Shown one piece after another: positions 1-10,601 of a DNA stretch of 64,000 nt (within the stretch, counting starts at the first letter, position 1; the number at the start of each line of letters is the position of its first letter). The stretch comes from Caulobacteraceae bacterium UBA3198. Lineage in GTDB: Bacteria; Pseudomonadota; Alphaproteobacteria; Caulobacterales; Caulobacteraceae. Below the pieces are notes generated by a model. The model was not told the origin of the DNA, did not search any database, and saw nothing but the letters and a program-made list of their open reading frames with translations. The translations under genes and the position numbers were made by a program. The DNA lies in NCBI GenBank assembly GCA_002363865.1, contig DEWY01000008.1, positions 44,666 through 108,665 on the forward strand, written 5' to 3'.

Positions 1-44
1 CCGGCCATGACCATGGCCGCTCCAGCCGCCGCAAACTTCCGCAT
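1..44 (-). CDS. 5' end of an exported-protein gene, partial
   Basis: An ATG on the minus strand at 42-44 opens a frame that runs off the left edge. The 14 visible codons read MRKFAAAGAAMVMA, a basic start followed by an alanine-rich hydrophobic stretch, as in a signal peptide. A GGGGG run lies about 10 bases before the start. The function cannot be seen. The reading rests only on the signal-peptide look and on the otherwise empty 149-base gap before the next gene. Confidence 0.4.
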   Translation of the reverse strand, partial: MRKFAAAGAAMVMA

Positions 45-149
45 CGTGATTCGCCCCCAACCCACCGCTATGGGTCAGCGACACATAAGCACGGCCCAGC
101 TCGGCTTAAAACCGTCGCGCCGCCGGCGGTCGCGAGCTAATCAGACGCC

Positions 150-569
150 ATGACCCGCCCCCGCTTCCACCTCGCCTTTCCCGTCCGCGACCTGGCCGAG
201 GCCCGCGCCTTCTATGGCGATCTGCTGGGCTGCCCTGAGGGCCGGTCCAGCCCCGACTGGATCGACTTCGACTTCCATGGCCACCAGATCGTGGCCCATC
301 TGGCGCCCGACGAGGTCGGCCACCGGCAGACCAGCGCCGTGGACGGCGAGCAGGTGCCGGTCCGCCATTTCGGCCTCATCCTGACCCTGGAGGCCTGGCG
401 GGCCCTGGCCGACCGGCTGGAGGCGGCCGGCACACAGTTCATCATCCCCCCGCAGGTCCGCTTCAAGGGCCAGCCAGGCGAGCAGGCGACCCTGTTCTTC
501 CTCGACCCTTCCGGCAATGCGCTCGAGTTCAAGGCCTTCGCCGACGACGCCATGGTGTTCGCCAAATGA
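150..569 (+). CDS. VOC (glyoxalase/dioxygenase) family protein
   Basis: Protein of 139 aa with the single-module vicinal oxygen chelate fold. The N-terminal FHLAFPVRDLAEARAFYGDL (about residues 6-25) is the first beta-alpha unit, and FFLDPSGNALEFKAF (about 115-129) is the typical closing strand. His7, His73 and Glu126 are plausible metal ligands. The family includes glyoxalase I, ring-cleavage dioxygenases and resistance proteins, so the substrate cannot be deduced. The stop overlaps the start of the next gene (ATGA), so the two are probably co-translated and may share a metabolic role. Confidence 0.85.
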   Translation: MTRPRFHLAFPVRDLAEARAFYGDLLGCPEGRSSPDWIDFDFHGHQIVAHLAPDEVGHRQTSAVDGEQVPVRHFGLILTLEAWRALADRLEAAGTQFIIPPQVRFKGQPGEQATLFFLDPSGNALEFKAFADDAMVFAK

Positions 570-1546
570 CCGTGACGCTGGCTGACATTCAGGCCGCCGC
601 AGACCGGATCTCCGGTCACGCGGTCATGACGCCTCTGATCGAGAGCCCCGCCCTGAATGATCGGGCCGGCGTCCGGGTCCTGCTCAAGGCCGAGACCCTG
701 CAGCGGGTGGGCGCCTTCAAGTTCCGCGGGGCCTATAACCGGCTGGTGCAGCTGAGCGCCGAGGAGCGGGCCCGCGGCGTGGTGGCCTTCTCCTCCGGCA
801 ACCATGCCCAAGGGGTCGCCCTGGACGCCCGGCTGCTGGGGATTCCAGCCCTGATCGTCATGCCCAGCGACGCGCCGAAGGTGAAGGTCGTCGCCACCCA
901 GGGCTACGGCGCCGAGGTGCGGTTCTACGACCGGCTGATCGACAGCCGCGAGGCCATCGCCGCAGAGATCGCCGCCCAGCGGGGCTCCGTCGTCGTACCA
1001 GCCTTCGACGACCCCCACATCATTGCGGGCCAAGGCACGGTGGGCCTGGAAATGGTCGCCCAGGCGAAGGCCGCCGGCGCGACGCTCGACCTGGTGGCCG
1101 CCCCGATCAGCGGCGGCGGCCTGCTGGCCGGCCTGGCGACGGCGATCAAGGGCTTAAGCCCGGACACCGCCATGGTCGGGGTGGAGCCGGAAGGCTTTGA
1201 CGACACGCTGAAGTCGCTGCAGGCGGGCGAGCGCCAAGTGTTCAAGCCCACTGGCCGGTCCCTCTGCGACTCGCTGGAGTCGCCCTTCCCGGGCGAGCTG
1301 ACCTTCCCGATCATGCAAAAGACGGTGGCCAACGTGGCCGTAGTCAGCGATCGCGAGATCACCGAAGCCATGCGCTACGCCTTCGCCACCCTGAAGCTGG
1401 TGGTGGAGCCCGGCGGCGTGGCCGCCCTGGCCGCCCTGCTGGCCGGCAAGATCAATGTCGCCGGCAAGGGGACCGTGGGCCTCGTCCTGTCCGGCGGCAA
1501 TGTCGACCCCGAGCAGTTCGCCCAGGTCCTGCGCGGCGAGCTCTAG
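566..1546 (+). CDS. Threonine/serine dehydratase family PLP enzyme
   Basis: Fold-type II PLP enzyme of 326 aa. The cofactor lysine lies in AFKFRGAYN (Lys52), SSGNHAQG (about 76-83) holds the substrate carboxylate, and the glycine loop SGGGLLAG (about 182-189) binds the PLP phosphate. There is no C-terminal ACT or regulatory domain, so it resembles the catabolic threonine dehydratase/serine racemase branch rather than the feedback-regulated IlvA. It likely makes 2-oxobutanoate from threonine or pyruvate from serine. The start overlaps the preceding VOC gene by four bases. Its TAG stop shares a CTAG palindrome with the stop of the convergent RND permease gene. Confidence 0.88.
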   Translation: MTVTLADIQAAADRISGHAVMTPLIESPALNDRAGVRVLLKAETLQRVGAFKFRGAYNRLVQLSAEERARGVVAFSSGNHAQGVALDARLLGIPALIVMPSDAPKVKVVATQGYGAEVRFYDRLIDSREAIAAEIAAQRGSVVVPAFDDPHIIAGQGTVGLEMVAQAKAAGATLDLVAAPISGGGLLAGLATAIKGLSPDTAMVGVEPEGFDDTLKSLQAGERQVFKPTGRSLCDSLESPFPGELTFPIMQKTVANVAVVSDREITEAMRYAFATLKLVVEPGGVAALAALLAGKINVAGKGTVGLVLSGGNVDPEQFAQVLRGEL

Positions 1547-4500
1547 AGCCGGTCCTCCGGGACAGCCGGTCCAGGGGCTTCACGCGGGGTGATCAGCCGG
1601 CCCAGGCGGGGCTTCAGCCAGCGCTCGAAATCGTCGACGAACTCATAGACCACCGGCACCAGCACCAGGGACAGGATGGTCGAGGTGATCAGGCCGCCGA
1701 TGACGGCCACGGCCATGGGCTGGCGGAACTCGGCCCCCTTCTCCAGGGCCAAGGCCGTGGGCAGCATGCCGGCCGCCATGGCCACCGTGGTCATCACGAT
1801 GGGCCGGGCTCGCTCGCGACAGGCGTCGATCAGGGCCTCGCGCTGGGGCATGCCCTCGCGCTCACGCTCGATGGCGTACTCCACCAGCAGAATGGAGTTC
1901 TTCGCCGCCAGACCTAGCAGCATCAGGAAGCCGATCATCGAAGGGATCGACAGGGAGAGTTGGAAGGCCAGCAGGCCAAGGAAGGCGCCGCCCACCGCCA
2001 GCGGCAGGGCCGAGAGGATGATCGCCGGCTTGAAGAAGCTGCGGAACAGCAAGACCAGCACGGCGAAGATCATTGAGACCCCGGCGAAGATGGCCAGGCC
2101 CATGGCCCCAAACAGCTCCTGCATGGCCTCAAGCTCGCCGGTCTCGGCCGGCGCCACGCCCGCGGGCAGGTTCTGCATGATCGGCAGGGCCTGGACCTTC
2201 TGGTTGGCGTCGCCCAGCTCCACCCCGTTCAGCTCGGCCTGAACGGTGAGCTGACGCCTGCGGTTCAGGCGATCGATCCGGGCGGGGCCCGCCTGGAACT
2301 CGACATCGGCGACGGCCCCCAGGGTGGTGACCTCACCGGTGGCGGTGGGGATTCGCAGGGCGCGGATGGACTCCAGATCGGTCCGGGCTTCCGCCGGCAG
2401 GCGAAGGCGGATGGGAAGGCGGCGTTCGTTGATGGTCATCTTGGCCACATTGGCGTCGATGTCGCCGACGGTGGCGACCCTGGCCACCGTGGCGATCTGT
2501 TCGGCGCTGACGCCCAGGCGGGCGGCCTCGGCCGGGCGCGGCCGGATGATCAGCTCAGGCCCCGTGGGCGGCACGGACGGCCGCGGCTCGGCGATCTCGG
2601 GCACCTCGCGCATCTGCCGCTCAAGTTCCAGGGCGGCGTCCCGCAGGGTCTCGGAATTCTCGCTGGTCAGAACGATCTGAAGCCCGGCCTGTCCCTGGCC
2701 GTCGAGGAAGGTCGCCCGCGCATCGGGGATTTCACGCAGGGCTTCGCGCATTTCACGCCGGATCTCGGCTCCGCTCAGGTCGCGGTCTTCGTTCAGCAGG
2801 ACGGTGACAGTGCCGCTGCGCAGATCGCTGCCGCCCCCGCCGCCGCCCCCGGGCCCTTGCGCCACCACGGTGGAGCCGATCTGGGCGAAGACGTTGGTCA
2901 CCTCCGGCCGCTCGGCGAAGGTGGCGGTTATGTCCTGAACCACCTCTTCCATATGCTCGGCCGTCGCCCCTGGCGGGCCCTGCACGTTCACATAGAGATA
3001 GTCAGGGTCTCCAGCCGGCTGGAAGCCCTGGGGCAGGAGCGGGATCAGCGCCAGAGAGGCGATGAACATGACGCCCCCGGCGATGCTGGCCACGATGCGG
3101 TGATCCAGCGCCCATTCCAGGGTGTCGCGATAGAGGCCCTTGAACGGCTTGCGCGGATGGGGATCGGAGGTCGGCTTGAGCAGATAGGCCGCCATCAGCG
3201 GCGTCAACAGGCGGGCCACCAACAGGGAGAAGATCACCGCCACCGAGACGGTGATGCCGAACTCCCGGAAGAACTGGCCGGCCATGCCGCCCATGAAGGA
3301 CACCGGCGTGAACACCACCACGATGGAAGCTGTCGTCGCCACCACGGCCAGGCCGATGGCGTCGGCGCCTTCGAGGGCGGCCTGGAAGGGCCGCATCCCG
3401 GCGATGATCCGTTTCTCGATATTCTCCACCTCGACGATGGCGTCATCCACCAGGATGCCGATCACCAGGGTGAGGCCCAGCAGGGTGACGATGTTGAGCG
3501 AGAAGCCCAGCAGGTCCATCACGAAGAAGGTGGGGATCAGCGAGAGCGGCATGGCCACCGCGGCGATCGCGGTAGAGCGCCAGTTGCGCAGGAAGACGAA
3601 CACCACCAGGGCGGCGAGCCCCATGCCTTCCAGCAGCACGTTCTGGGTGGCGTGGAAGCTGGCGCGGGTCTCGTCCACCGACGAGAAGATCTTGGTGAAG
3701 GCGACGCCCTCGTGCTGCGTCTCCAGCTCGGCCAGGGCCTCCAGGACCCCGTCCTCGACGGTCACGTCGCTGGAATCGCGGGTCTTCATGACCATGAAGC
3801 CGACCACCGGCTGGCCGTTCAGGCGGGCGAAGCCGCGGGGCTCCGACGCGCCGTCGCCCACATCGGCGATATCCGACAGGCGGACATAGCCCCCCTGGCC
3901 CGTGGGGATGGTCAGTTCGCGCAGGGCCTCGACGCTGTCCACCGCGCCCAGCACCCGCAGGTTCTGCTCCTGGCCGCCGATGGCCACCCGGCCGCCGGGC
4001 GCATCCAGGTCGAAGCTGCGCAGGGCGTTATTGACCTGCACCGCGGTCAGGCCGCGGGCGGCCAGCCGGTCGGGCTCGAGGACCACATTGATCTCGCGGG
4101 TCACCCCGCCCACCCGGGCGACCTGGGCCACGCCCTCGCGGGCCTGCAAGGCCCGGCCCAGGGTGTCGTCCACGAACCAGGACAGCTCGACGTCCGACAT
4201 GTTCGGGGCGGCGACCGCATAGGTCATGATCGGCTGGGAATCGAGCTCGATCCGCTGGACAGTGGGCTCGTCGATCTCACGGGGCAGGATGGCTCTGGTC
4301 TGGTCGATGCGAGACCGGACATCGTCCGTAGCCTTCTGCAGGTCCTCCCCCAGCTCGAACTCGACGCTGGTGACCGAGACCCCCTGGGTGACGGTGGAAT
4401 AGATGTTCTTGACGTTGGGGATGCCCGCCAGGGCGTCCTCCACCGGGCGGGTGATCTGGGTCTCCATCTCGCCCGGCGCGGCGCCGCTCTGGGTGACGGT

Positions 4501-4659
4501 GACCGACACCGCCGGAAACTGGACATTGGGGAACAGCTTGACCGGCAGATTTCCATAGGAAATCAACCCGGCCAGGGTCAGGGCGATGAACAGCACCGCC
4601 ACCGGGACCGGGTTGCGGATGGCCCAGGTGGAAAGGCCTAAGGGACGGTCAGCGCTCAT
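1543..4659 (-). CDS. RND efflux transporter inner-membrane permease (HAE1 family)
   Basis: At 1038 aa this is full length for an AcrB/MexB-type proton-driven pump subunit. It has an N-terminal TM helix (IRNPVPVAVLFIALTLAG), two large periplasmic loops and a second TM bundle. The TM4 signature GILVDDAIVEVENIEKR carries the paired aspartates of the proton relay. A glycine run (GPGGGGGGGSDLRSG) sits in the second periplasmic loop. It is the last gene of the operon outer-membrane factor, adaptor, permease, and its start overlaps the adaptor stop (ATGA). The substrate is unknown. Sequence of this type usually expels drugs, solvents or bile-like compounds from the periplasm or inner leaflet. Confidence 0.95.
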   Translation of the reverse strand: MSADRPLGLSTWAIRNPVPVAVLFIALTLAGLISYGNLPVKLFPNVQFPAVSVTVTQSGAAPGEMETQITRPVEDALAGIPNVKNIYSTVTQGVSVTSVEFELGEDLQKATDDVRSRIDQTRAILPREIDEPTVQRIELDSQPIMTYAVAAPNMSDVELSWFVDDTLGRALQAREGVAQVARVGGVTREINVVLEPDRLAARGLTAVQVNNALRSFDLDAPGGRVAIGGQEQNLRVLGAVDSVEALRELTIPTGQGGYVRLSDIADVGDGASEPRGFARLNGQPVVGFMVMKTRDSSDVTVEDGVLEALAELETQHEGVAFTKIFSSVDETRASFHATQNVLLEGMGLAALVVFVFLRNWRSTAIAAVAMPLSLIPTFFVMDLLGFSLNIVTLLGLTLVIGILVDDAIVEVENIEKRIIAGMRPFQAALEGADAIGLAVVATTASIVVVFTPVSFMGGMAGQFFREFGITVSVAVIFSLLVARLLTPLMAAYLLKPTSDPHPRKPFKGLYRDTLEWALDHRIVASIAGGVMFIASLALIPLLPQGFQPAGDPDYLYVNVQGPPGATAEHMEEVVQDITATFAERPEVTNVFAQIGSTVVAQGPGGGGGGGSDLRSGTVTVLLNEDRDLSGAEIRREMREALREIPDARATFLDGQGQAGLQIVLTSENSETLRDAALELERQMREVPEIAEPRPSVPPTGPELIIRPRPAEAARLGVSAEQIATVARVATVGDIDANVAKMTINERRLPIRLRLPAEARTDLESIRALRIPTATGEVTTLGAVADVEFQAGPARIDRLNRRRQLTVQAELNGVELGDANQKVQALPIMQNLPAGVAPAETGELEAMQELFGAMGLAIFAGVSMIFAVLVLLFRSFFKPAIILSALPLAVGGAFLGLLAFQLSLSIPSMIGFLMLLGLAAKNSILLVEYAIEREREGMPQREALIDACRERARPIVMTTVAMAAGMLPTALALEKGAEFRQPMAVAVIGGLITSTILSLVLVPVVYEFVDDFERWLKPRLGRLITPREAPGPAVPEDRL

Positions 4660-5813
4660 TTTGCGGGCTCGGTCTTGGGCGCCGGCGCGGCCGCCGCGCC
4701 CTCAGCGGTCTTGCGGACGGGCCGGACGAGATCGTTCTCAAGCAGGAAGGAGCCGGCGCTCTCGACCACCAGGGAGCCGGCCGGCGGGCCCCGGACCAGC
4801 TCCACGAGGCCGCCGCCACGGGCCCCGGTGGATACCGCGACCCGTTTCACCCGGTTGTCGTCGCCCACCACCATGACGCTGGCGCCGTCGCCGTCGTAGC
4901 GCACGGCGGTTTCCGGCACGGTCAGGGAGGCGTCCCCGCCGCCCTGGAAATCGGCGCTGGCGAAGCCGCCGGCGCGGATGGAGGGCCGGCTGGGCAGGCT
5001 GATCCAGACGGTTCCCAGCTGGGTCTGAGCGTTCACCTGCGGGCTGACCAGGCGCACCTTGCCCAACACCGTCTCGCCATTCTGCAGGGTCACCTGCACC
5101 GACTGCCCTTGGCGGATGCGCGCGAGATCGGCCTCCGAGACATCCGCCCGAAGCTCGATCTGCCCGTCGCGGGCGATGACGAACCAGGGCTGGGTCCCCG
5201 CGCCCGACTGGTCGCCGGGCCGGACATTGCGCGAGAGCACCAGGCCTGAGACCGGCGCGCTGACCGACAGACGCGCTTGTCGGGCCCGCAGATCGGCGAG
5301 GCCGGCGGCCTGGGCGCGGACCTGGGCGCGGGCGGTGCGCGCCTGGAACTGGCGCTGTTCGATCTGTTCGTTGGACAGGACGCCTTGGTCGACCAGGCCC
5401 TCCACCCGGGCGGCCTGGCTTTCAGCCTGCTCGGCCTGGACCTCCGCCTGGGCGAGCGCCGCCTCCTGTTGCTGCAGCTGCGACTGGAGAAGCGCCCCGT
5501 CGAGAACCGCGAGGGTCTGGCCCTTGCGCACATAGGCGCCCGGCTCCACCAGCACCCGGGCCACCCGGAAGCCGGCGATCTCGGCGCTGACAGCGGCCTC
5601 CTCCCGCGGGACCAGCGGCCCCGAGGCGGCGACGGAGCCTGTGATCGAACGGGCGGCCACCGGAACCACCGTCACGGCGCGGGCCTGCTGCTCGGCGGTC
5701 TCACGGGGCGCGTCTTCGCTGCAGGCGGCCAGGGCCAGAGCGCCGGCGATCATCACGATCAGGGCGGCCGGGGCTTTGCGGCGGGTCGCCGGAGAAGTCT
5801 TGATCTGCATCAT
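4656..5813 (-). CDS. RND efflux periplasmic adaptor (membrane fusion) lipoprotein
   Basis: Protein of 385 aa with an N-terminal lipobox (LAAC, Cys31), so it is probably a lipid-anchored periplasmic protein. Barrel and lipoyl half-motifs (VEPGAYVRKGQTLAVLDG and SAPVSGLVLSRNVRPGDQ) flank an alanine/glutamine-rich coiled-coil hairpin (about residues 115-175), followed by a beta-barrel domain. This is the HlyD/AcrA adaptor layout, which bridges the permease to the outer-membrane channel. It lies between the outer-membrane factor gene (10 bases upstream) and the permease gene (4-base overlap). The start may be either of two adjacent ATG codons. The C-terminal tail is rich in Ala, Pro and Lys. Confidence 0.93.
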   Translation of the reverse strand: MMQIKTSPATRRKAPAALIVMIAGALALAACSEDAPRETAEQQARAVTVVPVAARSITGSVAASGPLVPREEAAVSAEIAGFRVARVLVEPGAYVRKGQTLAVLDGALLQSQLQQQEAALAQAEVQAEQAESQAARVEGLVDQGVLSNEQIEQRQFQARTARAQVRAQAAGLADLRARQARLSVSAPVSGLVLSRNVRPGDQSGAGTQPWFVIARDGQIELRADVSEADLARIRQGQSVQVTLQNGETVLGKVRLVSPQVNAQTQLGTVWISLPSRPSIRAGGFASADFQGGGDASLTVPETAVRYDGDGASVMVVGDDNRVKRVAVSTGARGGGLVELVRGPPAGSLVVESAGSFLLENDLVRPVRKTAEGAAAAPAPKTEPAK

Positions 5814-5823
5814 GCCGTCCGCC

Positions 5824-7242
5824 TCAGCGGGCTTGGGTGTTGAGAGGAAGGTCCTGCGACGGCCAGCCGCCGCCGAGGGCCTTGAAGGCCTGAACCGCCC
5901 GGCGCTGCGATTGCACCTGGGCGCTGGTCAGTTGCGCGCGGGTGGCGCGCCAGACCTGCTCGGCGCTCAGCGCCGTGTTGAGATCGGTCAGTCCGGCGTC
6001 ATAGCCCAGCCGGGCGGAGTTATAGGCCCGCTCGGCCCGGGCCTCGCCGTCCGCCAGCAGGTCGACCCGGCGGCGATCGGCGGCCAGGCGGGTGAGCGCG
6101 CTCTCGGCCTCGGCATAGGCGGTCTGGACCACCTTCTCATAGGCGATGACGGCCTGTTCGGTGCGGGCGTCCTGCGCCTTGAGGTCCAGCAGGAGCCGCG
6201 GAATGTTCAGCACCGGCTGCGAGACGCCTGCGCCGATGCTCCAGTTCTGGGTGGTGGCCGAGTAGCCGGGCTGTTCGCTGCGTGAGATGCCGAGGCCCGG
6301 GGTCAGGGTGAAGGTCGGGAAGAAGGCCAGCTGGGCGTAGGTCAGACGGCCGGCGGCCGAGCGGACCCTGGCCTCGGCCTCGCGCACGTCCGGTCGCCGG
6401 GCCAGCAGGTCCCCGGGGACCGCAGCGGGAACCGGCGGCGGCAGGGCGGTCAGCGGCGGGGTGGAGACCCCATCCAGGGGCGCTGTGCCCCGGCCGACCA
6501 GAACCAGTAGGGTGCGCTGCTGGGCCTGCAGCTCGGCCTCCAGGCTCTCCACCTGGCTGTCGGCTTGGGCGAGCTCGCCGGCGACCCGGTCAGACTCCAG
6601 CCGCGCGGTCAGGCCCGCCTGGACCCGGCGCTCCACAAGGTCATAGAGCGAGCGCTGAATCCGGGCGCTCTGGCGGGCGTCGGCCAGTTGAATGGAAAGG
6701 CCTCGGGCCTGGAAATAGGCGTCGGCCACATTGGCCGCCAGGCTGGCCCGGGCGCCCTCATAGGCGAAGCGCGCCGCAGCCGAGTCGCCCTGGGCCGCAC
6801 GCCGGACCGCAAAGAAGCGACCGAACAGGTCCAGCTCCCAGCTCACATTGAAATTGGCCTGATAGGACTCGCTGGTTCCCGAGGTGGAGAAGCCGGGAAT
6901 GGTGATCTCCTGGCCGTCGACCTGCTCGGTCTCGGTCCGCCGGCCCGAGCCGGTCAGCTGGCCCTGGGGCAGGAAGGCGGTCAGCGCGCTGGTCGCCGTC
7001 AGGCGGGCTTCGCGAAGACGCGCCGCCGCGCTCTGGGCGTCCGGGCTGCGGGCCAGGGCCTCATCCACCAGGGCGGTGAGCTCCGGATCGTCGAAGGCCA
7101 GCCACCACTGGTCGAGGACCTGGGTCTCGGCCGCGCCGGACACCGGATAGGCCTGGGGCAGATCGATGCGGGCCTCGCGCGGCGTCGCGCAGGCGCTTAG
7201 CGACAGGACCGTGAGAAGGGCGAGGGAAGTCGGCAGACGCAT
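5824..7242 (-). CDS. Outer-membrane efflux lipoprotein (TolC/NodT family)
   Basis: Protein of 472 aa when started at the ATG whose codon ends at 7242. This start gives a clean lipoprotein signal (MRLPTSLALLTVLSLSAC, Cys18), and longer starts place charged sequence before it. The body holds two repeats of the outer-membrane efflux domain, rich in alanine and arginine helices, with the NodT-type segment LLARRPDVREAEARV near the middle. It forms the exit duct of the tripartite RND pump and is the first gene of the operon. Putting the channel gene first is less common than adaptor first, and may ensure enough channel is made. Confidence 0.93.
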   Translation of the reverse strand: MRLPTSLALLTVLSLSACATPREARIDLPQAYPVSGAAETQVLDQWWLAFDDPELTALVDEALARSPDAQSAAARLREARLTATSALTAFLPQGQLTGSGRRTETEQVDGQEITIPGFSTSGTSESYQANFNVSWELDLFGRFFAVRRAAQGDSAAARFAYEGARASLAANVADAYFQARGLSIQLADARQSARIQRSLYDLVERRVQAGLTARLESDRVAGELAQADSQVESLEAELQAQQRTLLVLVGRGTAPLDGVSTPPLTALPPPVPAAVPGDLLARRPDVREAEARVRSAAGRLTYAQLAFFPTFTLTPGLGISRSEQPGYSATTQNWSIGAGVSQPVLNIPRLLLDLKAQDARTEQAVIAYEKVVQTAYAEAESALTRLAADRRRVDLLADGEARAERAYNSARLGYDAGLTDLNTALSAEQVWRATRAQLTSAQVQSQRRAVQAFKALGGGWPSQDLPLNTQAR

Positions 7243-7328
7243 GGCAGTCCTAGTGGGCCTCGGCCGCGAATCAGAAGGCATCATAGCCCAGCTACAGGTC
7301 ACTGGAGCCCCACGGCGGCGAAGGTTCC

Positions 7329-7343
7329 CAGACCACAGGTCTG
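7329..7343. promoter_or_regulatory. Inverted repeat in the RND operon promoter region
   Basis: CAGACC-ACA-GGTCTG is a perfect 6-bp inverted repeat with a 3-base spacer, about 87 bases before the outer-membrane factor gene and 115 before the divergent peptidase gene. Its size and position suit a dimeric repressor, but no regulator is encoded next to it. A chance palindrome cannot be excluded. Confidence 0.25.
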
Positions 7344-7457
7344 CGACGGGGTGATTGCAGGGTCGATACAATCGCCCCGGCCTTCATCGACCCTCCGAAC
7401 GGTGGCGCGACATATGGGCCGGGGATAGGGTCACAGCAACCCCAATCATGTCGCAGA

Positions 7458-9122
<1,665 letters not shown>

Positions 9123-9134
9123 GAGAACAGATCG

Positions 9135-9944
9135 ATGAGCGGTCAGGTGCGCGCCGGGATCGGCGGCTGGACCTTCGAACCCTGGCGGGGCGTCTTCTAC
9201 CCCAAGGGTCTGCGCCAGGCCGACGAGCTGGCCTATGCCAGCGCGCGCCTGCCGGTCATCGAGATCAACTCCACCTACTATTCCAGCCAGAAGCCCGAGA
9301 GTTTCGCCAAATGGGCCGCGGCGACGCCGGAGGGCTTCGTCTTCACGGTTAAGGCCTCGCGCTTCTGCACCAACCGTAAGGTGTTGTCGGACGCCGGGGA
9401 GTCGATCGGCAAGTTCCTCAATCAGGGCCTCGTGGAGCTGGGCGACCGCCTGGGACCCATCCTGTGGCAGTTCATGGCCACCAAGCGGTTCGACCCCCAG
9501 GACTTCGAGGGTTTCCTTAATCTGTTGCCCGAGAGCCTGGAGGGCCGCCCCCTGCGCCACGCCGTGGAAGTTCGCCATGAGAGCTTCGCAGAGGCGGCCT
9601 TCCTCGACATGTGCCGGGCGCGCAATGTGGCGGTCTGCCTGACCGAGCACGCCGAGTTTCCGATGATCGCCGATCCGACCGCCGACTTCGTCTATGCTCG
9701 GCTGATGACCGGGGCCGACGAGATCGAGACCGGCTACGCTGACGAAGCCCTGGATCGCTGGGCGCGCAGGCTTGAGACCTATGCGAAGGGCGGCGCGCCG
9801 GCGGACCTGCCCCATGTCGCCCCCGTCGCGGACCGCGGGGACGGGCGCGAGGTGTTCGCCTTCTTCATCAGCGAGGGAAAGGTCCGGGCGCCGGCGGCCG
9901 CCCAGGCTCTGATGGCGCGGCTGAAGGGCGCAGACGCCCGCTAA
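9135..9944 (+). CDS. DUF72 family protein (YecE-like)
   Basis: Protein of 269 aa with the DUF72 TIM-barrel hallmark near the N terminus: IGGWTFEPWRGVFYPKGL (about 9-26), then INSTYY (about 47-52) and FVFTVKASRF (about 71-80). The family is widespread in bacteria and archaea, but its reaction is not established. Some members sit beside DNA repair or iron-sulfur genes, which is not the case here. It follows the M28 peptidase by 12 bases and may be co-transcribed with it. Confidence 0.88.
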   Translation: MSGQVRAGIGGWTFEPWRGVFYPKGLRQADELAYASARLPVIEINSTYYSSQKPESFAKWAAATPEGFVFTVKASRFCTNRKVLSDAGESIGKFLNQGLVELGDRLGPILWQFMATKRFDPQDFEGFLNLLPESLEGRPLRHAVEVRHESFAEAAFLDMCRARNVAVCLTEHAEFPMIADPTADFVYARLMTGADEIETGYADEALDRWARRLETYAKGGAPADLPHVAPVADRGDGREVFAFFISEGKVRAPAAAQALMARLKGADAR

Positions 9945-9965
9945 ACGGCGGTCAGCACAACGAAA

Positions 9966-9995
9966 GACGCCCCCGCAGCAGGCTGCGGGGGCGTC
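9966..9995 (-). terminator. Strong hairpin terminator
   Basis: A perfect 13-bp stem (GACGCCCCCGCAG pairing with CTGCGGGGGCGTC) closes a 4-base loop. On the minus strand it is followed by TTTCGTT, so it best serves the small secreted protein gene at 10024-10329. It may also stop transcripts from the DUF72 gene on the plus strand. Confidence 0.8.
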
Positions 9996-10023
9996 GGATC
10001 GTCAAGAATACGAATTCTCGAGC

Positions 10024-10329
10024 TTAGCTGCCGGGAAACCGCATCGGGACCTTAACCTGGCCCGTCTTGGAACCCATCGGCAGGGCGTCGGCGACGCAGA
10101 GCGCAGCCTTGTCGAAGCCCTTGCCAGCGGCGCTGTCCTGCAGGACCACGCAGCCCGACAGCTTGCCGCCGTCCGCGCTGCATTCCAGCATGACGGTCGC
10201 CGCGTCACGCGTATTGGCGTGCTTGGAAATGCAGCGCGCCATGCTTTCTTCAAAAGAGGCCGCCGCGGATGCGGAAGCCAGAACGAGGCTGATGAGGACG
10301 CCCCCACCCACTGCGATGATGTTTTTCAC
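10024..10329 (-). CDS. Small exported protein, TonB C-terminal-like
   Basis: Protein of 101 aa with a signal peptide (MKNIIAVGGGVLISLVLASA, cleaved near ASAAAS). The mature part carries four cysteines and a pattern (GGKLSGCVVL, GKGFDKAALCVADAL, VPMRFPG) like the C-terminal domain of TonB-family proteins, which reads as a plus-residue-plus-strand repeat ending in a P-x-R-F motif. It lacks the TM-proline-rich part of a true TonB. It is monocistronic, with its own terminator. The assignment is by motif only, and the role is unknown. Confidence 0.6.
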   Translation of the reverse strand: MKNIIAVGGGVLISLVLASASAAASFEESMARCISKHANTRDAATVMLECSADGGKLSGCVVLQDSAAGKGFDKAALCVADALPMGSKTGQVKVPMRFPGS

Positions 10330-10601
10330 CTACCCACTCCTTCTAGACCGGAAGTGTGCACACCATCGGGGATTCAGGTTAAAATTGTCTAATTCGCGCA
10401 AGAAAATATAGGTAAACGCAAATAAACCATATTCCTCTACCTGCCAGCGGCGGGTTTCCTCTTGCCAACTCTTTATAGTCTCCCGCGCCGGGCGACAGGC
10501 CGTCACATTCCTCAACCCACGGTTAGGAACTGTTAGCACCTACGATTCATCATGCTGCAGCCAGATGGGCGTTGAGTAGGCCACGGGGGATTGGGCGTCA
10601 G

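Noticed and set aside
2857..4641. Long plus-strand open frame (594 codons) opposite the RND permease
   Set aside because: It is a His/Gly/Asp-rich shadow of the permease with no recognisable domain; long opposite-strand frames are expected at this GC content.
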